Assembly (NCBI GenBank): GCA_958295645.1 | Contig: OY282361.1 | Span: forward strand, 952,927-1,016,926 | DNA from: Longimicrobiales bacterium | GTDB taxonomy: Bacteria; Gemmatimonadota; Gemmatimonadetes; Longimicrobiales; Gaopeijiaceae | Direction: 5' to 3' | DNA: 64,000 nt | Shown: piece by piece, positions 17,624 to 25,807 of the stretch | How the letters are laid out: the number at the start of each line of letters is the position of its first letter | Position numbering within the stretch: the first letter of the stretch is position 1 | Program-made: the position numbers and the translations under genes | The notes under the pieces: generated by a model | The model's input: only the letters and a program-made list of their open reading frames with translations | Told to the model about the DNA's origin: nothing | The model's database searches: none

Positions 17624-17643
17624 CGCCAGTGCTGCAACTGGCG
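17624..17643. promoter_or_regulatory. 20-bp dyad between divergent genes, possible operator
   Basis: CGCCAGT at 17624-17630 and ACTGGCG at 17637-17643 form a perfect 7-bp dyad around GCTGCA. It sits in the 199-bp gap between nifS (leftward) and the propeller lipoprotein gene (rightward), where a shared regulator would bind. No known regulator site was recognised. Confidence 0.35.
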
Positions 17644-17746
17644 TCAGGCGGGGCGGCTTTCTATCTTGCCCCGGCTTGGACCTACTGACTTCGCCGCTGT
17701 CCGCTTGTCCGCCACCGCCTTCTCGGTCCCCGGCGAACAACGCGGC

Positions 17747-19129
17747 ATGAACAAGGATATGCCCATGAACACCCGCTCTCGGCCCGGCGCCCCCGCCACG
17801 TTCCACCGGCGTGCCGACCCGGCGCCGCGCCGAACGACGGCCTTGCCCGCCTCTGCCGCGCTGCTGGCCCTGGTCGTCTCCGCCTGCGGCGACCCGGGAG
17901 GCGCTCCGGGCGGAGAGACGGCCGCCGCCGCCGGGGGCTTGGACGGCCCCGACGTCTTGCTCGCCCCCGTCACCGAAGACCTCTATACGGTGGGCGCCTT
18001 CGACGGAGAGGACTGGGAGACGTTCGGCACGGTCGAGTCCGTCGCGTTCGATTCCAAGGGCAACCTTCACGTCTTGGACGAGGGCGCCAACCGCGTCGTG
18101 GTCGTGGACCCCGGAGGCGAACTGGTTCGCACGGTGGGCAAGGCCGGCGACGGGCCGGGCGAGCTTGGGTCCCCCAGGGCGTTTGCGGTGCTTTCCGGCG
18201 ACCGGCTGGCCGTCTTCGACTTCGGCATGCCCGGCGCCTTCGACATCTTCGACGCGGACGGCTCCTTCGCCGAGAGCGCGACCGTCGACATGATGGTGGG
18301 GATGCTCCCCGGCTCGACGATGCTGCCGTTGCCCGGCGACAGGTTGCTCTCGCCGAACAGCACGCTTCGTCGCATCAACCTCGGCGGCACGGGCGGAGAT
18401 GCGGAAGACGAAACCGAAGTCCCCGAGGACCGGCGGCCGGTGGTCGTCTTTTCCCTGGACGGCACGCCGCCCCAAGTCGTCTATCAAGCCTGGGACCTGC
18501 CCCCCACGGAAGAGTCCGACACCGAGACGATGGAGAGCGAAGGGGGGACCGTGCTCTCCATACATTTCTCGCAGATGAGGGCCTTCGAGCCGGGGTTGCA
18601 TGTGGGCGTGCTTTCCGACGGCCGAGTCGCCGTGGCCGACTCCGTGGGCCATCGCGTCAAGCTGGTGACCATGGACGGCGTGGTGGACGGCGTCATCGAG
18701 CGTCCCATTGCCCCCGTGGCCGTGACCCGGGCCATCGAAGAGGCGGAGAGCGCCCGCCGCTTGGTCGGCCTGGAGGAAGTTCGCCTCCGCGGCGGCGGCC
18801 TCGTCAGCGGCATGGAGTTGCCCGACCTCAGCGACATGATGAAGCGCCAAGTCGAGGGGATGACCTTCGCCGCGGAGATTCCAGTCATCGCCGGCCTGGG
18901 CGTCGACCGCGAAGACCGCATCTGGGTGGCCAGGACGGCCGCCGAAGGCTTTGGCGACGGCCCCATCGACATCGTCACGCCCGGAGGCGAGTACGTCGGC
19001 ACGGTGCCGGCGGACGGCCTTCGCATCCCTGCCGCCTTCGGTCCGGACGGCCTCATGGCTTACATCGAGGCCGACGAGCTCGAGATACAGTCCGTCCGGG
19101 TGGTGCGGCTGGTGTCGCTCGGCAGGTAG
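17747..19129 (+). CDS. Predicted lipoprotein with six-bladed beta-propeller
   Basis: From the ATG at 17747 the protein is 460 aa. It has a basic N-terminus, a hydrophobic core (LPASAALLALVVSAC) and a lipobox-like V-S-A-C, so it is probably a lipidated, periplasm- or surface-exposed protein. The body has NHL/6-blade-type strand repeats, for example SVAFDSKGNLHVLDEGANR, then GDRLAVFDFG and LSDGRVAVADSVGH, then GVDREDRIWVARTA. Such lipoproteins are numerous in Gemmatimonadota and Bacteroidota; ligands are unknown. An in-frame start at 17666 would put 27 non-signal residues in front and is less likely. It ends directly at the methylase gene start. Confidence 0.75.
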   Translation: MNKDMPMNTRSRPGAPATFHRRADPAPRRTTALPASAALLALVVSACGDPGGAPGGETAAAAGGLDGPDVLLAPVTEDLYTVGAFDGEDWETFGTVESVAFDSKGNLHVLDEGANRVVVVDPGGELVRTVGKAGDGPGELGSPRAFAVLSGDRLAVFDFGMPGAFDIFDADGSFAESATVDMMVGMLPGSTMLPLPGDRLLSPNSTLRRINLGGTGGDAEDETEVPEDRRPVVVFSLDGTPPQVVYQAWDLPPTEESDTETMESEGGTVLSIHFSQMRAFEPGLHVGVLSDGRVAVADSVGHRVKLVTMDGVVDGVIERPIAPVAVTRAIEEAESARRLVGLEEVRLRGGGLVSGMELPDLSDMMKRQVEGMTFAAEIPVIAGLGVDREDRIWVARTAAEGFGDGPIDIVTPGGEYVGTVPADGLRIPAAFGPDGLMAYIEADELEIQSVRVVRLVSLGR

Positions 19130-22100
19130 GTGGCCGGGGTCGGAGTGACCGCTGCCGACCTGATCCGCTCCCTGGTGCGCGAAGGCGTTGCGCGCCCGCT
19201 CGCGGTCGGGACTGCGGACACGCTTCCGGCGGCCACCGTCGGCGGCGTCGAAGTGGCGGTCTCGCGCTTGCCGGGCGAGCGCTCCATGCGGGCGGAATGG
19301 CGCAAGCGAGCGGCCGGAGCCGCCACTCCGCTTCTGCTCATCGCCGACGACCCAGCGACGCCGGGCCGCCTTCTGGCCCTCGGCCCAACCACTCATCAAA
19401 GCTCTGTGCGCTCCGTCGGCGACGCGCATCTAGCCAACTCGCTCAAGCAGCTGGCCGGCCTTTCCCCACTGCACGCCGTGCGCCGGCTGACGGCGGACCT
19501 GAACCGAGCCGCGGGCGACGGGCTAGCCCTGAACGGCCTGCTCACGCGCCACACGCTGGAGTCCCGCTTCAAGGGAGACCCTGCGCGATGGACTGCGGCG
19601 CGGGACGCGGTGGCCGCCCTTCCGACTCCGGGCAGCGCTTGGCGCCAGATGCTGGCGGCGCTCGGATACCGGCTGGAGCGTCTCCCGCAACGAGGCTACC
19701 TCGCCTTCCACGAGGGCAAGCCGGTGGCGGTCGTGCATCCCAAGAAGACCGCCGGCGAGCTGGCCCGCCTGGACCGCGACGGACGCCCGCCCGAGGGCCT
19801 GCTGGCGGCGGACTGCAAGGAACGGGGCGCCAAGTACGGCATTCTCGCCTTCGGCGGCCGCTTCCGGCTGTTCGACGTCGATTCCCCGCACGGCACCCGC
19901 CAGTGGCTCGAGTTGGACGACGCCCTGCTGGACCGCAAGCGACGCCCGTTCCTCGCGCTTCTAGCGCCCCCGTCCTTGGCGGAAGGCGGGTTCGCGGCGC
20001 TGCAGGAGGAGGCGCTCAAGTTCGGCGTCGAGCTTCGCGCGCGGCTCGACCGCACGATCCGCCAGGAGGCCCTTCCCGCGCTGGCCGAGGGCATGGAGCG
20101 CTGGGCCAAGGACCGCGGCCTGGACCTGGACGACGGCTCCCAGCGCGAGGAGCTCGAGCAGGCGGCGATGACGCTCGTGTTCCGCGCCGTGTTCATCCTG
20201 TTCGCGGAAAGTGCCGGGCACCTGCCGATGAACAACGAGTCGTACAGGACTGCGTCCCTGTCGGCATTGGTGACGGAGGCTCACGCCACCAGGTCCAAGC
20301 TGAGCCCGGCCTCTTCGTCGCTTTGGGACGGCTTCACGCGGCTGGTGAAGGCGATGCGGTCCGGCAACCCCGCCTGGGACGTTCCCGCCTACAACGGCGC
20401 ACTGTTCGCGGCCAAGGACTTCGCGGGCGCCGGTCTGCTGGAGCGCATGGAGCTTCGGGACCCCGAGTTCGGGCGCGTCCTGGCGGCCGTGGGCCACGAC
20501 GCGGCCAAGGGCAGGGGAGTGGACTTCTCCACGCTGGAGATCGCCCACATCGGCCACACCTACGAGTCGCTGCTGAGCCTGCACTTGTCGCTCGCCGCGC
20601 GGCCGCTGCGCTACGACGCCAAGAAGGACCGCTACGTGAGTGCCTCGTCGCCGGATTCCGCGGACGTGAAGCGGGGCGGCCTCCTCTGGCAGACCCACGC
20701 CGGGGGCCGCAAGGCGGGAGGCGTCTACTACACGCCCGTGGAGATCGTCCGCCACTTGGTGAAGGGAGCCGTCGAACCGCCGTTCGAGCGGCACTTGGCC
20801 CAGGTGGCGGAGACGGCGAAGACCGATCCGGAGGCGGCGGCCAAGCTGTTGCTGTCGTTCGCGGTCGTGGACCCGGCCTGCGGCAGCGCCCACTTCCTCG
20901 TGCAGGTCGCCGACACGTTGGCGGAGATGACGGTGCGGTTCTTGGCGGAGCGCCCGTTGCCGCCTCTGCTGGACGCGCTGGAGCGTCTGCGGAGCCGGGC
21001 GTCCCCCGGCGTGGAATGCGAGGACGCGGCCTTGCTGCGCCGCCTGATCTTGAAGCATTGCGTCTTCGGCGTGGACCGGAGCGCGATGGGCGCGGAAGTA
21101 GCCAAGTTGTCCCTGTGGCTGGCGTCGTTCGTACCCGGACTGTCGCTGGCCTACCTGGAACGCAACGTGGTGGTGGGCGACGCGCTGATCGGCGTGGGCG
21201 ACGCGAAGCCGCTCCTGCACGAAGCCCCGCTGTTCAAGCATATCTTGGACGATGCGCTGAAGGAGGCCACGGCGGCCGTGGGTCGGCTGGCCGACATCGA
21301 CGATCGCACGCCCGACGAGGTGGCGGCCAGCCAAGCCGCGGATCGGGAGGCATGGGCGGTCACCGCGAGCCTCGACCGGCTGTTCGACTTGTGGACGGCG
21401 GAGCAGTTCGGCCTTGTCGGTGCCCGCTCAGACGTGGCGACCCACGGCGTAGAGATCATCGCGGGCGAACACAAGACGGATCTCCTGCGCCGAGCCCGCA
21501 AGCTGGCCGACCGCCACCAATTCCTGCACTGGCCGTTGGCTTTCCCGCAAGTGTTCTCGCGTCCGTCGCCCGGGTTCGACGTGGTGGTGGGCAATCCGCC
21601 GTGGTCAGAGATAATCGTCGAGGATCTGTCGTTCTACGGACTGTACCGGCCCGGTATCAACGCCCTGGGCGAGAAGGAGCGGAAACGGTGGATCGACGAG
21701 CTGGTACGAGAGCGCCCGGAGTTGGTGCAGAGACTGAAGGATCGGAAGGCCCGGGCCGACGACTACCGACGGGGCTTGGCCGGACCTGATACCGCGCGTA
21801 GCGACTACGACACCATGGGGGCCACCCCGGATCTGTATAAGTACTTTTGCCAGCGCTACCGGATGCTGGTGCGGGAGGACGGCTTCATCGGCGTGGTGTT
21901 GCCGAGATACAGCTTCGTCGCCAAGGGCTCGAAGGAGTTCCGCCAGTGGCTCTGGCGGCGATCCACGACGCGCCGCGTGGACTTCCTCCTGAACAAGAAG
22001 CGCTGGGCGTTCGACACGGATCCGCGGTACTCCATCGCCTTGGTCGTCGCCGAGCGCGGGCTTTCGCCGAACAACCACCGGGTATCCGTCGCCGGCACCG

Positions 22101-23047
22101 CCGAGTCCAAGCCCTTGTGGGCAGAGCAGTCGGCCAGCCCCGGAGTCGCTTTGGCGGTGTCCACCTTCGGCACCGATGGGGAGACGCCTCTGGTCCGCTC
22201 TCAAGCGGAGGCCGATCTCCTGGCCCGCATCCGCACGGGCAACCTGTTTCCCCACGGGTCGGACGGGCGGTGGTCCTGCTTTCCCGTGGCCGAGTTGCAC
22301 GAGACCAACGACAAGAAGCTCTGGGCGCGAGAAGGCGACGCCCGCCTCTGGAAGGGCGAGAGCTTCGGCCAATACGACCCTCACGGAGGCGACGAGCGTT
22401 CGATGCCGCCATCCGATGTGCTGAAGGCCAAGGTGCGCAGGCCCCGGCCCGGCGCGGGGTCCCTGTTGGCGCCGATCCTTCCCTTGGCCGTGCGTCGCCA
22501 GTCCCTCTTGGCCGAACTCAAGCGCGACAGATTGTGCCTACGAGGTGTCACAAATCGCACGAACTCACGCACCGTGATCGCTTGTTTGGTCCCCCAAGGC
22601 ATCTTTTTGACAAATGCGGCCCCTTATCTGTCATTTCCGACCGGAGACGCGCGTGCTCGCGCCGCCTGCCTCGGAATCATGAACAGCCTGCCCTTCGACT
22701 GGCAGGCCCGCCGGTTCGTCGAGCTCAACGTCAACTTCTTTCTGCTGGAGGGCTTCCATCTTCCGTCCCTCGACGACACCGACTACGACCACATCGCCCG
22801 AGCGGCCGCCCGCCTCTCTGCCGTGGACGATCGCTTCGCCGACTTCGCCCAGGAGACCGGCGTGGACCACGGCCCGCTGTCCAACGCCGACCGAACCTCC
22901 CTGCGCGTCGACATCGATGCCCGCGTGGCCCGCGCCTGGAACCTCACGCCGGACGACCTCCAGGTCATCTACGACGACTTCACCCTCGCCGCCCTGCCGC
23001 CCGCCTACCGCGCCCAGCTGACCCAGCGGCTCGGAGCACTGGTCTGA
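19130..23047 (+). CDS. Eco57I-type N6-adenine DNA methyltransferase, large RM/DISARM-like
   Basis: The 1305-aa protein is a class I adenine methylase in a large scaffold. SAM-binding motif I is VVDPACGSAHFL (about residue 580) and catalytic motif IV is VVVGNPPWSE (about residue 822), typical of Eco57I/COG1002 enzymes. About 550 residues precede the methylase domain and may hold a nuclease-like or helical recognition part; the C-terminal ~350 residues (with a TaqI-like specificity look) follow. Size matches type IIG enzymes and the DISARM adenine methylase DrmMI, but drmA and drmB are not here. I infer partnership with the PLD-helicase 7 kb downstream. A GTG at 19145 is an equally possible start. 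Confidence 0.8.
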   Translation: MAGVGVTAADLIRSLVREGVARPLAVGTADTLPAATVGGVEVAVSRLPGERSMRAEWRKRAAGAATPLLLIADDPATPGRLLALGPTTHQSSVRSVGDAHLANSLKQLAGLSPLHAVRRLTADLNRAAGDGLALNGLLTRHTLESRFKGDPARWTAARDAVAALPTPGSAWRQMLAALGYRLERLPQRGYLAFHEGKPVAVVHPKKTAGELARLDRDGRPPEGLLAADCKERGAKYGILAFGGRFRLFDVDSPHGTRQWLELDDALLDRKRRPFLALLAPPSLAEGGFAALQEEALKFGVELRARLDRTIRQEALPALAEGMERWAKDRGLDLDDGSQREELEQAAMTLVFRAVFILFAESAGHLPMNNESYRTASLSALVTEAHATRSKLSPASSSLWDGFTRLVKAMRSGNPAWDVPAYNGALFAAKDFAGAGLLERMELRDPEFGRVLAAVGHDAAKGRGVDFSTLEIAHIGHTYESLLSLHLSLAARPLRYDAKKDRYVSASSPDSADVKRGGLLWQTHAGGRKAGGVYYTPVEIVRHLVKGAVEPPFERHLAQVAETAKTDPEAAAKLLLSFAVVDPACGSAHFLVQVADTLAEMTVRFLAERPLPPLLDALERLRSRASPGVECEDAALLRRLILKHCVFGVDRSAMGAEVAKLSLWLASFVPGLSLAYLERNVVVGDALIGVGDAKPLLHEAPLFKHILDDALKEATAAVGRLADIDDRTPDEVAASQAADREAWAVTASLDRLFDLWTAEQFGLVGARSDVATHGVEIIAGEHKTDLLRRARKLADRHQFLHWPLAFPQVFSRPSPGFDVVVGNPPWSEIIVEDLSFYGLYRPGINALGEKERKRWIDELVRERPELVQRLKDRKARADDYRRGLAGPDTARSDYDTMGATPDLYKYFCQRYRMLVREDGFIGVVLPRYSFVAKGSKEFRQWLWRRSTTRRVDFLLNKKRWAFDTDPRYSIALVVAERGLSPNNHRVSVAGTAESKPLWAEQSASPGVALAVSTFGTDGETPLVRSQAEADLLARIRTGNLFPHGSDGRWSCFPVAELHETNDKKLWAREGDARLWKGESFGQYDPHGGDERSMPPSDVLKAKVRRPRPGAGSLLAPILPLAVRRQSLLAELKRDRLCLRGVTNRTNSRTVIACLVPQGIFLTNAAPYLSFPTGDARARAACLGIMNSLPFDWQARRFVELNVNFFLLEGFHLPSLDDTDYDHIARAAARLSAVDDRFADFAQETGVDHGPLSNADRTSLRVDIDARVARAWNLTPDDLQVIYDDFTLAALPPAYRAQLTQRLGALV

Positions 23048-23330
23048 TGCAGGCTGGAGCAGGCACACCCGCCACCCCCGCGAACATCCGATTCGCCCTC
23101 CATGCGCGCCGTGCGATGGCCGAGCGCGGTATTCCGGCCGACTGGGTCCTCCGCACCGTACGAAACCCCGACCTTCGATCCAACGATCCCAGCGACTCCG
23201 ATGTCGAACGTTTTTTCGCCATATTCCAGAGCGGGACGGTCGCGTGCCACGCGTGGCCGTGAACACCAAAGCCCATCCGTGGACGATCTTCACGTCGTTC
23301 TTCGACCGCAAGATGGAAGGGGAAGACATG
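23047..23330 (+). pseudogene. DUF4258 protein (toxin-like), out of frame at a T6 run
   Basis: The frame from ATG 23047 reads a DUF4258 beginning (IRFALHARRAMAERGIPADWV) but stops at 23262 after a nonsense tail. The expected second half, PERDGRVPRVAVNTKAHPW then TSFFDRKM, lies in the -1 frame. Switching at the TTTTTT tract (23211-23216) restores an ERFFRHIPERDGRV junction typical of the family. So either one T has been lost (from the genome or the read), or a -1 slip makes the full product. In the restored frame there is no stop before the next gene, so DUF4258 and DUF2283 would become one protein. DUF4258 proteins have a RelE-like look and are commonly paired with DUF2283. Confidence 0.7.
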
Positions 23331-23528
23331 AAGCTGCACGTCGACAAGAGCGCCGACGCGCTCTACCTGCGCCTCGACGATTCGACCATTGTCGAGTCGG
23401 AGGAGGTCTCGCCGGGCATCATTCTCGACTACAACGAGTCGGGCCAAGTGATCGGCGTAGAGATGCTCCACCTATCGCGTCGTTCCGCCAAGATGAAGCT
23501 GTCGACGCTGGAATTCGAGGCCGCATGA
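23328..23528 (+). CDS. DUF2283 protein, probable antitoxin partner
   Basis: A 66-aa protein that matches the DUF2283 pattern: MKLHVDKSADALYLRLDDS, then SEEVSPGIILDYNESGQVIG and VEMLHLSRR. It has its own ribosome-binding site (GGAAGGGG, 5 bases before the ATG at 23328). It follows the frameshifted DUF4258 gene, the usual toxin-antitoxin-like order for this pair. Function as an antitoxin is inferred from that pairing only. Confidence 0.75.
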   Translation: MKLHVDKSADALYLRLDDSTIVESEEVSPGIILDYNESGQVIGVEMLHLSRRSAKMKLSTLEFEAA

Positions 23529-23772
23529 CTCGGTGGTCCACCCGCCTTTCTCTTTTCTCCACCCGAGTGCCAGCCCCCCGGTTCCGCGTCGCCACTGGGC
23601 GCCACCCCCCGCGGCGGTGACCTCCGGCCCAGCTCCTGGTGGGCGTCGGTAGCCACGCCACGCCGCGCGAGTTTGAACGGACGCTGATGGTCCTTGCCGC
23701 CCACGTCTGCCCACTCTCGTCGCGAACGGGACGGTGTTATGCTTCTGCCTGAACCCACGACCTTTCTGCCAT

Positions 23773-23778
23773 AAGGAG
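23773..23778 (+). promoter_or_regulatory. Strong ribosome-binding site for the peptide gene
   Basis: AAGGAG at 23773-23778 lies 6 bases before the ATG at 23785. It abuts an earlier ATG at 23779, which is too close to use. It therefore fixes the start of the 63-aa peptide. TATGCT at 23738-23743 is a possible -10 box upstream, without a clear -35. Confidence 0.6.
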
Positions 23779-23784
23779 ATGGAA

Positions 23785-23976
23785 ATGCACATCCTGATCG
23801 ACCTCGCCTCTCGACACCCCACACGAGAGGCTGTGGACATGCCGCCTGGCGCCGCCTACGACTCTCCTCGCGGCTACTGGGTCAAGGACGGCAAGCCGAT
23901 GGTATCGAATCCCGCGTGTCGGGCGGCAACGAAGAAGCGCGACATTGAGACAGGCGAAGACCTGAAGGGAACATGA
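23785..23976 (+). CDS. 63-aa candidate graspetide (ATP-grasp RiPP) precursor
   Basis: A short peptide from ATG 23785 with the strong AAGGAG site. It starts MHILIDLASRHPTREA, has a middle GYWVKDGKPMVSN and ends ATKKRDIETGEDLKGT. The order 'DG(R/K)P... then a Thr/Lys/Glu/Asp-rich tail' resembles leader-plus-core peptides that are modified by TgmB/Mvd-type ATP-grasp ligases, where Thr/Ser/Lys side chains are joined to Asp/Glu. Its TGA overlaps the ATG of the ATP-grasp gene by 4 bases, which is a strong argument that they work together. The modification itself is inference. Confidence 0.6.
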   Translation: MHILIDLASRHPTREAVDMPPGAAYDSPRGYWVKDGKPMVSNPACRAATKKRDIETGEDLKGT

Positions 23977-24920
23977 CCGACGGCCGGAGGCCCGAGGTTC
24001 TGGTGCTCTCCAATCTCTATGATCTAGCCGCGGACATGGTGATCGCCAAACTGGAGGCCGCGGGCGTGCCCTATCTTCGCCTGAATCGACAGGCGTTGGC
24101 CCACCATCGCATCACCGTCGATCCCCTGGGGCCGCTAATGACGGTCAAGGGCCCGGTCGGCCGACATGTGGTACGGAACCCAAGCTCAGTATGGTATAGG
24201 GCCCCCGTCTTCGACCGAGATGTGTCCGGCATGCGGTTGTCGGTAGACGAGCAACTAAGCAGATCACAGTGGATGGCCTTCCTCAGGTCGATGTCCGTGT
24301 TTAGACAGGCTCGCTGGATGAATCACCCGTCCGCGACGTACTTGGCGGAGTCGAAGCCATATCAGCTAGCCGTCGCCGACGACGTCGGCTTCAAGACACC
24401 TCGTACGATGGTCACCAATGATGTACGGAGCATCGAAGCAACCTTCCCCGACAATCTCGTAGTCAAGTCGCTGGACACCGTGCTGTTGCACGAAGATATG
24501 CATGACTTCTTCACGTATACAACTGTTCTTGGGCGCGACCAGTTATCTGATAGCAACATCTCAAGTGCTCCTATAACTGCGCAACAAGAGCTGAAGAACA
24601 AAACTGACTTAAGGGTTACTGTCGTGAGTGATCAGGTGTTTGCAGTGCGCGTTCTGAAGAACCAACGCGGCATAGAGGGTGACTGGCGAATAACACCCAA
24701 GGATCAACTTACCTATGCCAGCTGCCAGTTGACGCTGGCCGACGAAGATAGATGCCGCGAACTCGTTCGACGGCTGAAGTTGGCGTTTGCGGCTATTGAC
24801 CTAGTCGAGAATGATGAAGGTTTGTTCTTCATCGAAGTGAACCCCACGGGCGAATGGAGTTGGTTGGTCGCTGACGATCGGCCTATCGACGCCGCTATAG
24901 CGTCTTGGCTAGCCGAGTGA
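23973..24920 (+). CDS. Graspetide-type ATP-grasp ligase (MvdC/MvdD/TgmB-like)
   Basis: The 315-aa protein follows the plan of ribosomal-peptide ATP-grasp maturases: a pre-grasp domain opening EVLVLSNLYDLAADMVIAKL and GVPYLRLNRQ, the SSVWYRAPVF motif (WYRRP in the family), WMNHPSATYLAESKPYQLAV and GFKTPRTMVTND, then the grasp domain ending FFIEVNPTGEWSWLVAD, where Glu and Asn hold magnesium. Such enzymes use ATP to form ester or amide cross-links on a peptide. The 63-aa peptide gene overlaps its start. Base composition drops towards the end of the gene, suggesting acquisition by transfer. Confidence 0.82.
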   Translation: MTDGRRPEVLVLSNLYDLAADMVIAKLEAAGVPYLRLNRQALAHHRITVDPLGPLMTVKGPVGRHVVRNPSSVWYRAPVFDRDVSGMRLSVDEQLSRSQWMAFLRSMSVFRQARWMNHPSATYLAESKPYQLAVADDVGFKTPRTMVTNDVRSIEATFPDNLVVKSLDTVLLHEDMHDFFTYTTVLGRDQLSDSNISSAPITAQQELKNKTDLRVTVVSDQVFAVRVLKNQRGIEGDWRITPKDQLTYASCQLTLADEDRCRELVRRLKLAFAAIDLVENDEGLFFIEVNPTGEWSWLVADDRPIDAAIASWLAE

Positions 24921-24921
24921 T

Positions 24922-25509
24922 ATGTCCAGGTTGTTCAAATGGTTGAAAAAGGCTTCGTACGAGATATTTCCGTTCCATCAACCTTTTGTGGCAAATCGCA
25001 AAATCGATTCACGAAAGAACAACAAACAGTCTCGTTACCCCGATATTCCATTGTGGGTGTTGAGGACTCGATTGAAGCAAGAACATGAGAGAGCTCAGTC
25101 AATCGAAGCGAAAACGGATCGTCTAGGACAAAGAATTTTGGGATTATTGGCTTTTGTCGTCGCCTTTGTTGGCATATTAGTGACCCTTTCGCCGTCGGTT
25201 AGATTGTCAACTTCTGAAGTGGTTGAAGTGGTTATTGGGGTAGTATCGCTAGGGCATATACTTTTTGCATGGTGGTTAACTGTCGGGGCGAACAAGACAG
25301 CAAAAGTGCACGGAATGGGAACAGAATTTGAATTCGAAGGAATCCGTGACCGAGAGACATTGGCGTACGAGGTATTCTGTCAAGAGATGGAGAACCTCAA
25401 AAAGCACAATTTTAATGATGCATCAGTTATCTCTCTTCGAAACGGCTTGTTTCTGGGCTTAGTGGGTATTCCGATTCTGCATTGGGTAGTCATTCCGATT
25501 CTGCGCTGA
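24922..25509 (+). CDS. AT-rich three-helix membrane protein of the ATP-grasp cassette
   Basis: A 195-aa protein starting one base after the ATP-grasp stop. It has a basic N-terminus of ~70 residues, then hydrophobic helices at about 70-89 (ILGLLAFVVAFVGILVTL), 100-120 (VVEVVIGVVSLGHILFAWWL) and 172-194 (GLFLGLVGIPILHWVVIPIL). The pre-helix segment ERAQSIEAKTDRLGQ is like the entry helix of small membrane effectors of the SLATT/Pycsar-TM kind, but I cannot assign a family. Codon use is markedly AT-rich compared with everything else in the window, so it is a recent import. It could be an exporter, immunity or effector partner of the peptide. Confidence 0.65.
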   Translation: MSRLFKWLKKASYEIFPFHQPFVANRKIDSRKNNKQSRYPDIPLWVLRTRLKQEHERAQSIEAKTDRLGQRILGLLAFVVAFVGILVTLSPSVRLSTSEVVEVVIGVVSLGHILFAWWLTVGANKTAKVHGMGTEFEFEGIRDRETLAYEVFCQEMENLKKHNFNDASVISLRNGLFLGLVGIPILHWVVIPILR

Positions 25510-25807
25510 CTCGTCCCATTGCTCCTCGACGTCGTGACGGCTCTGGCAATTATTGCATGCAAGCGGATCGTGTGGCTCATCCCAGCGACGGGAAGGAGTC
25601 GGCTGATTCCAGCGGCGGCACAACTGGCCTCTGACCGAACGCCGAACAGGACGCCGTTGACTGGTGGGTCCTCGACGCTAGACGGTCATCCGAAGAGCCT
25701 GAGAGTCCCTAGTTACAGAATAAAAGCCGAAGTACTACTTTTCCACGTGCCCCACGGAATCCTCCCGGAAGCAACACTGCAACCGGACCCAGCGATCAGC
25801 CCTCAGC
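25510..25807. other. Gene-free stretch between two cargo genes
   Basis: These 298 bases hold no convincing gene. TTGACT at 25657-25662 is the only good -35-like hexamer, with TAGACG about 17 bases on, which is a poor -10. Base composition climbs back from the AT-rich membrane-protein gene to the GC-rich level, so a junction between separately acquired segments may lie here. No repeat ends or attachment site were seen. Confidence 0.4.

Noticed and set aside
20000-21300. Long minus-strand frame inside the methylase gene
   Set aside because: The plus frame has clear methylase motifs; the minus frame is the usual GC-rich mirror.
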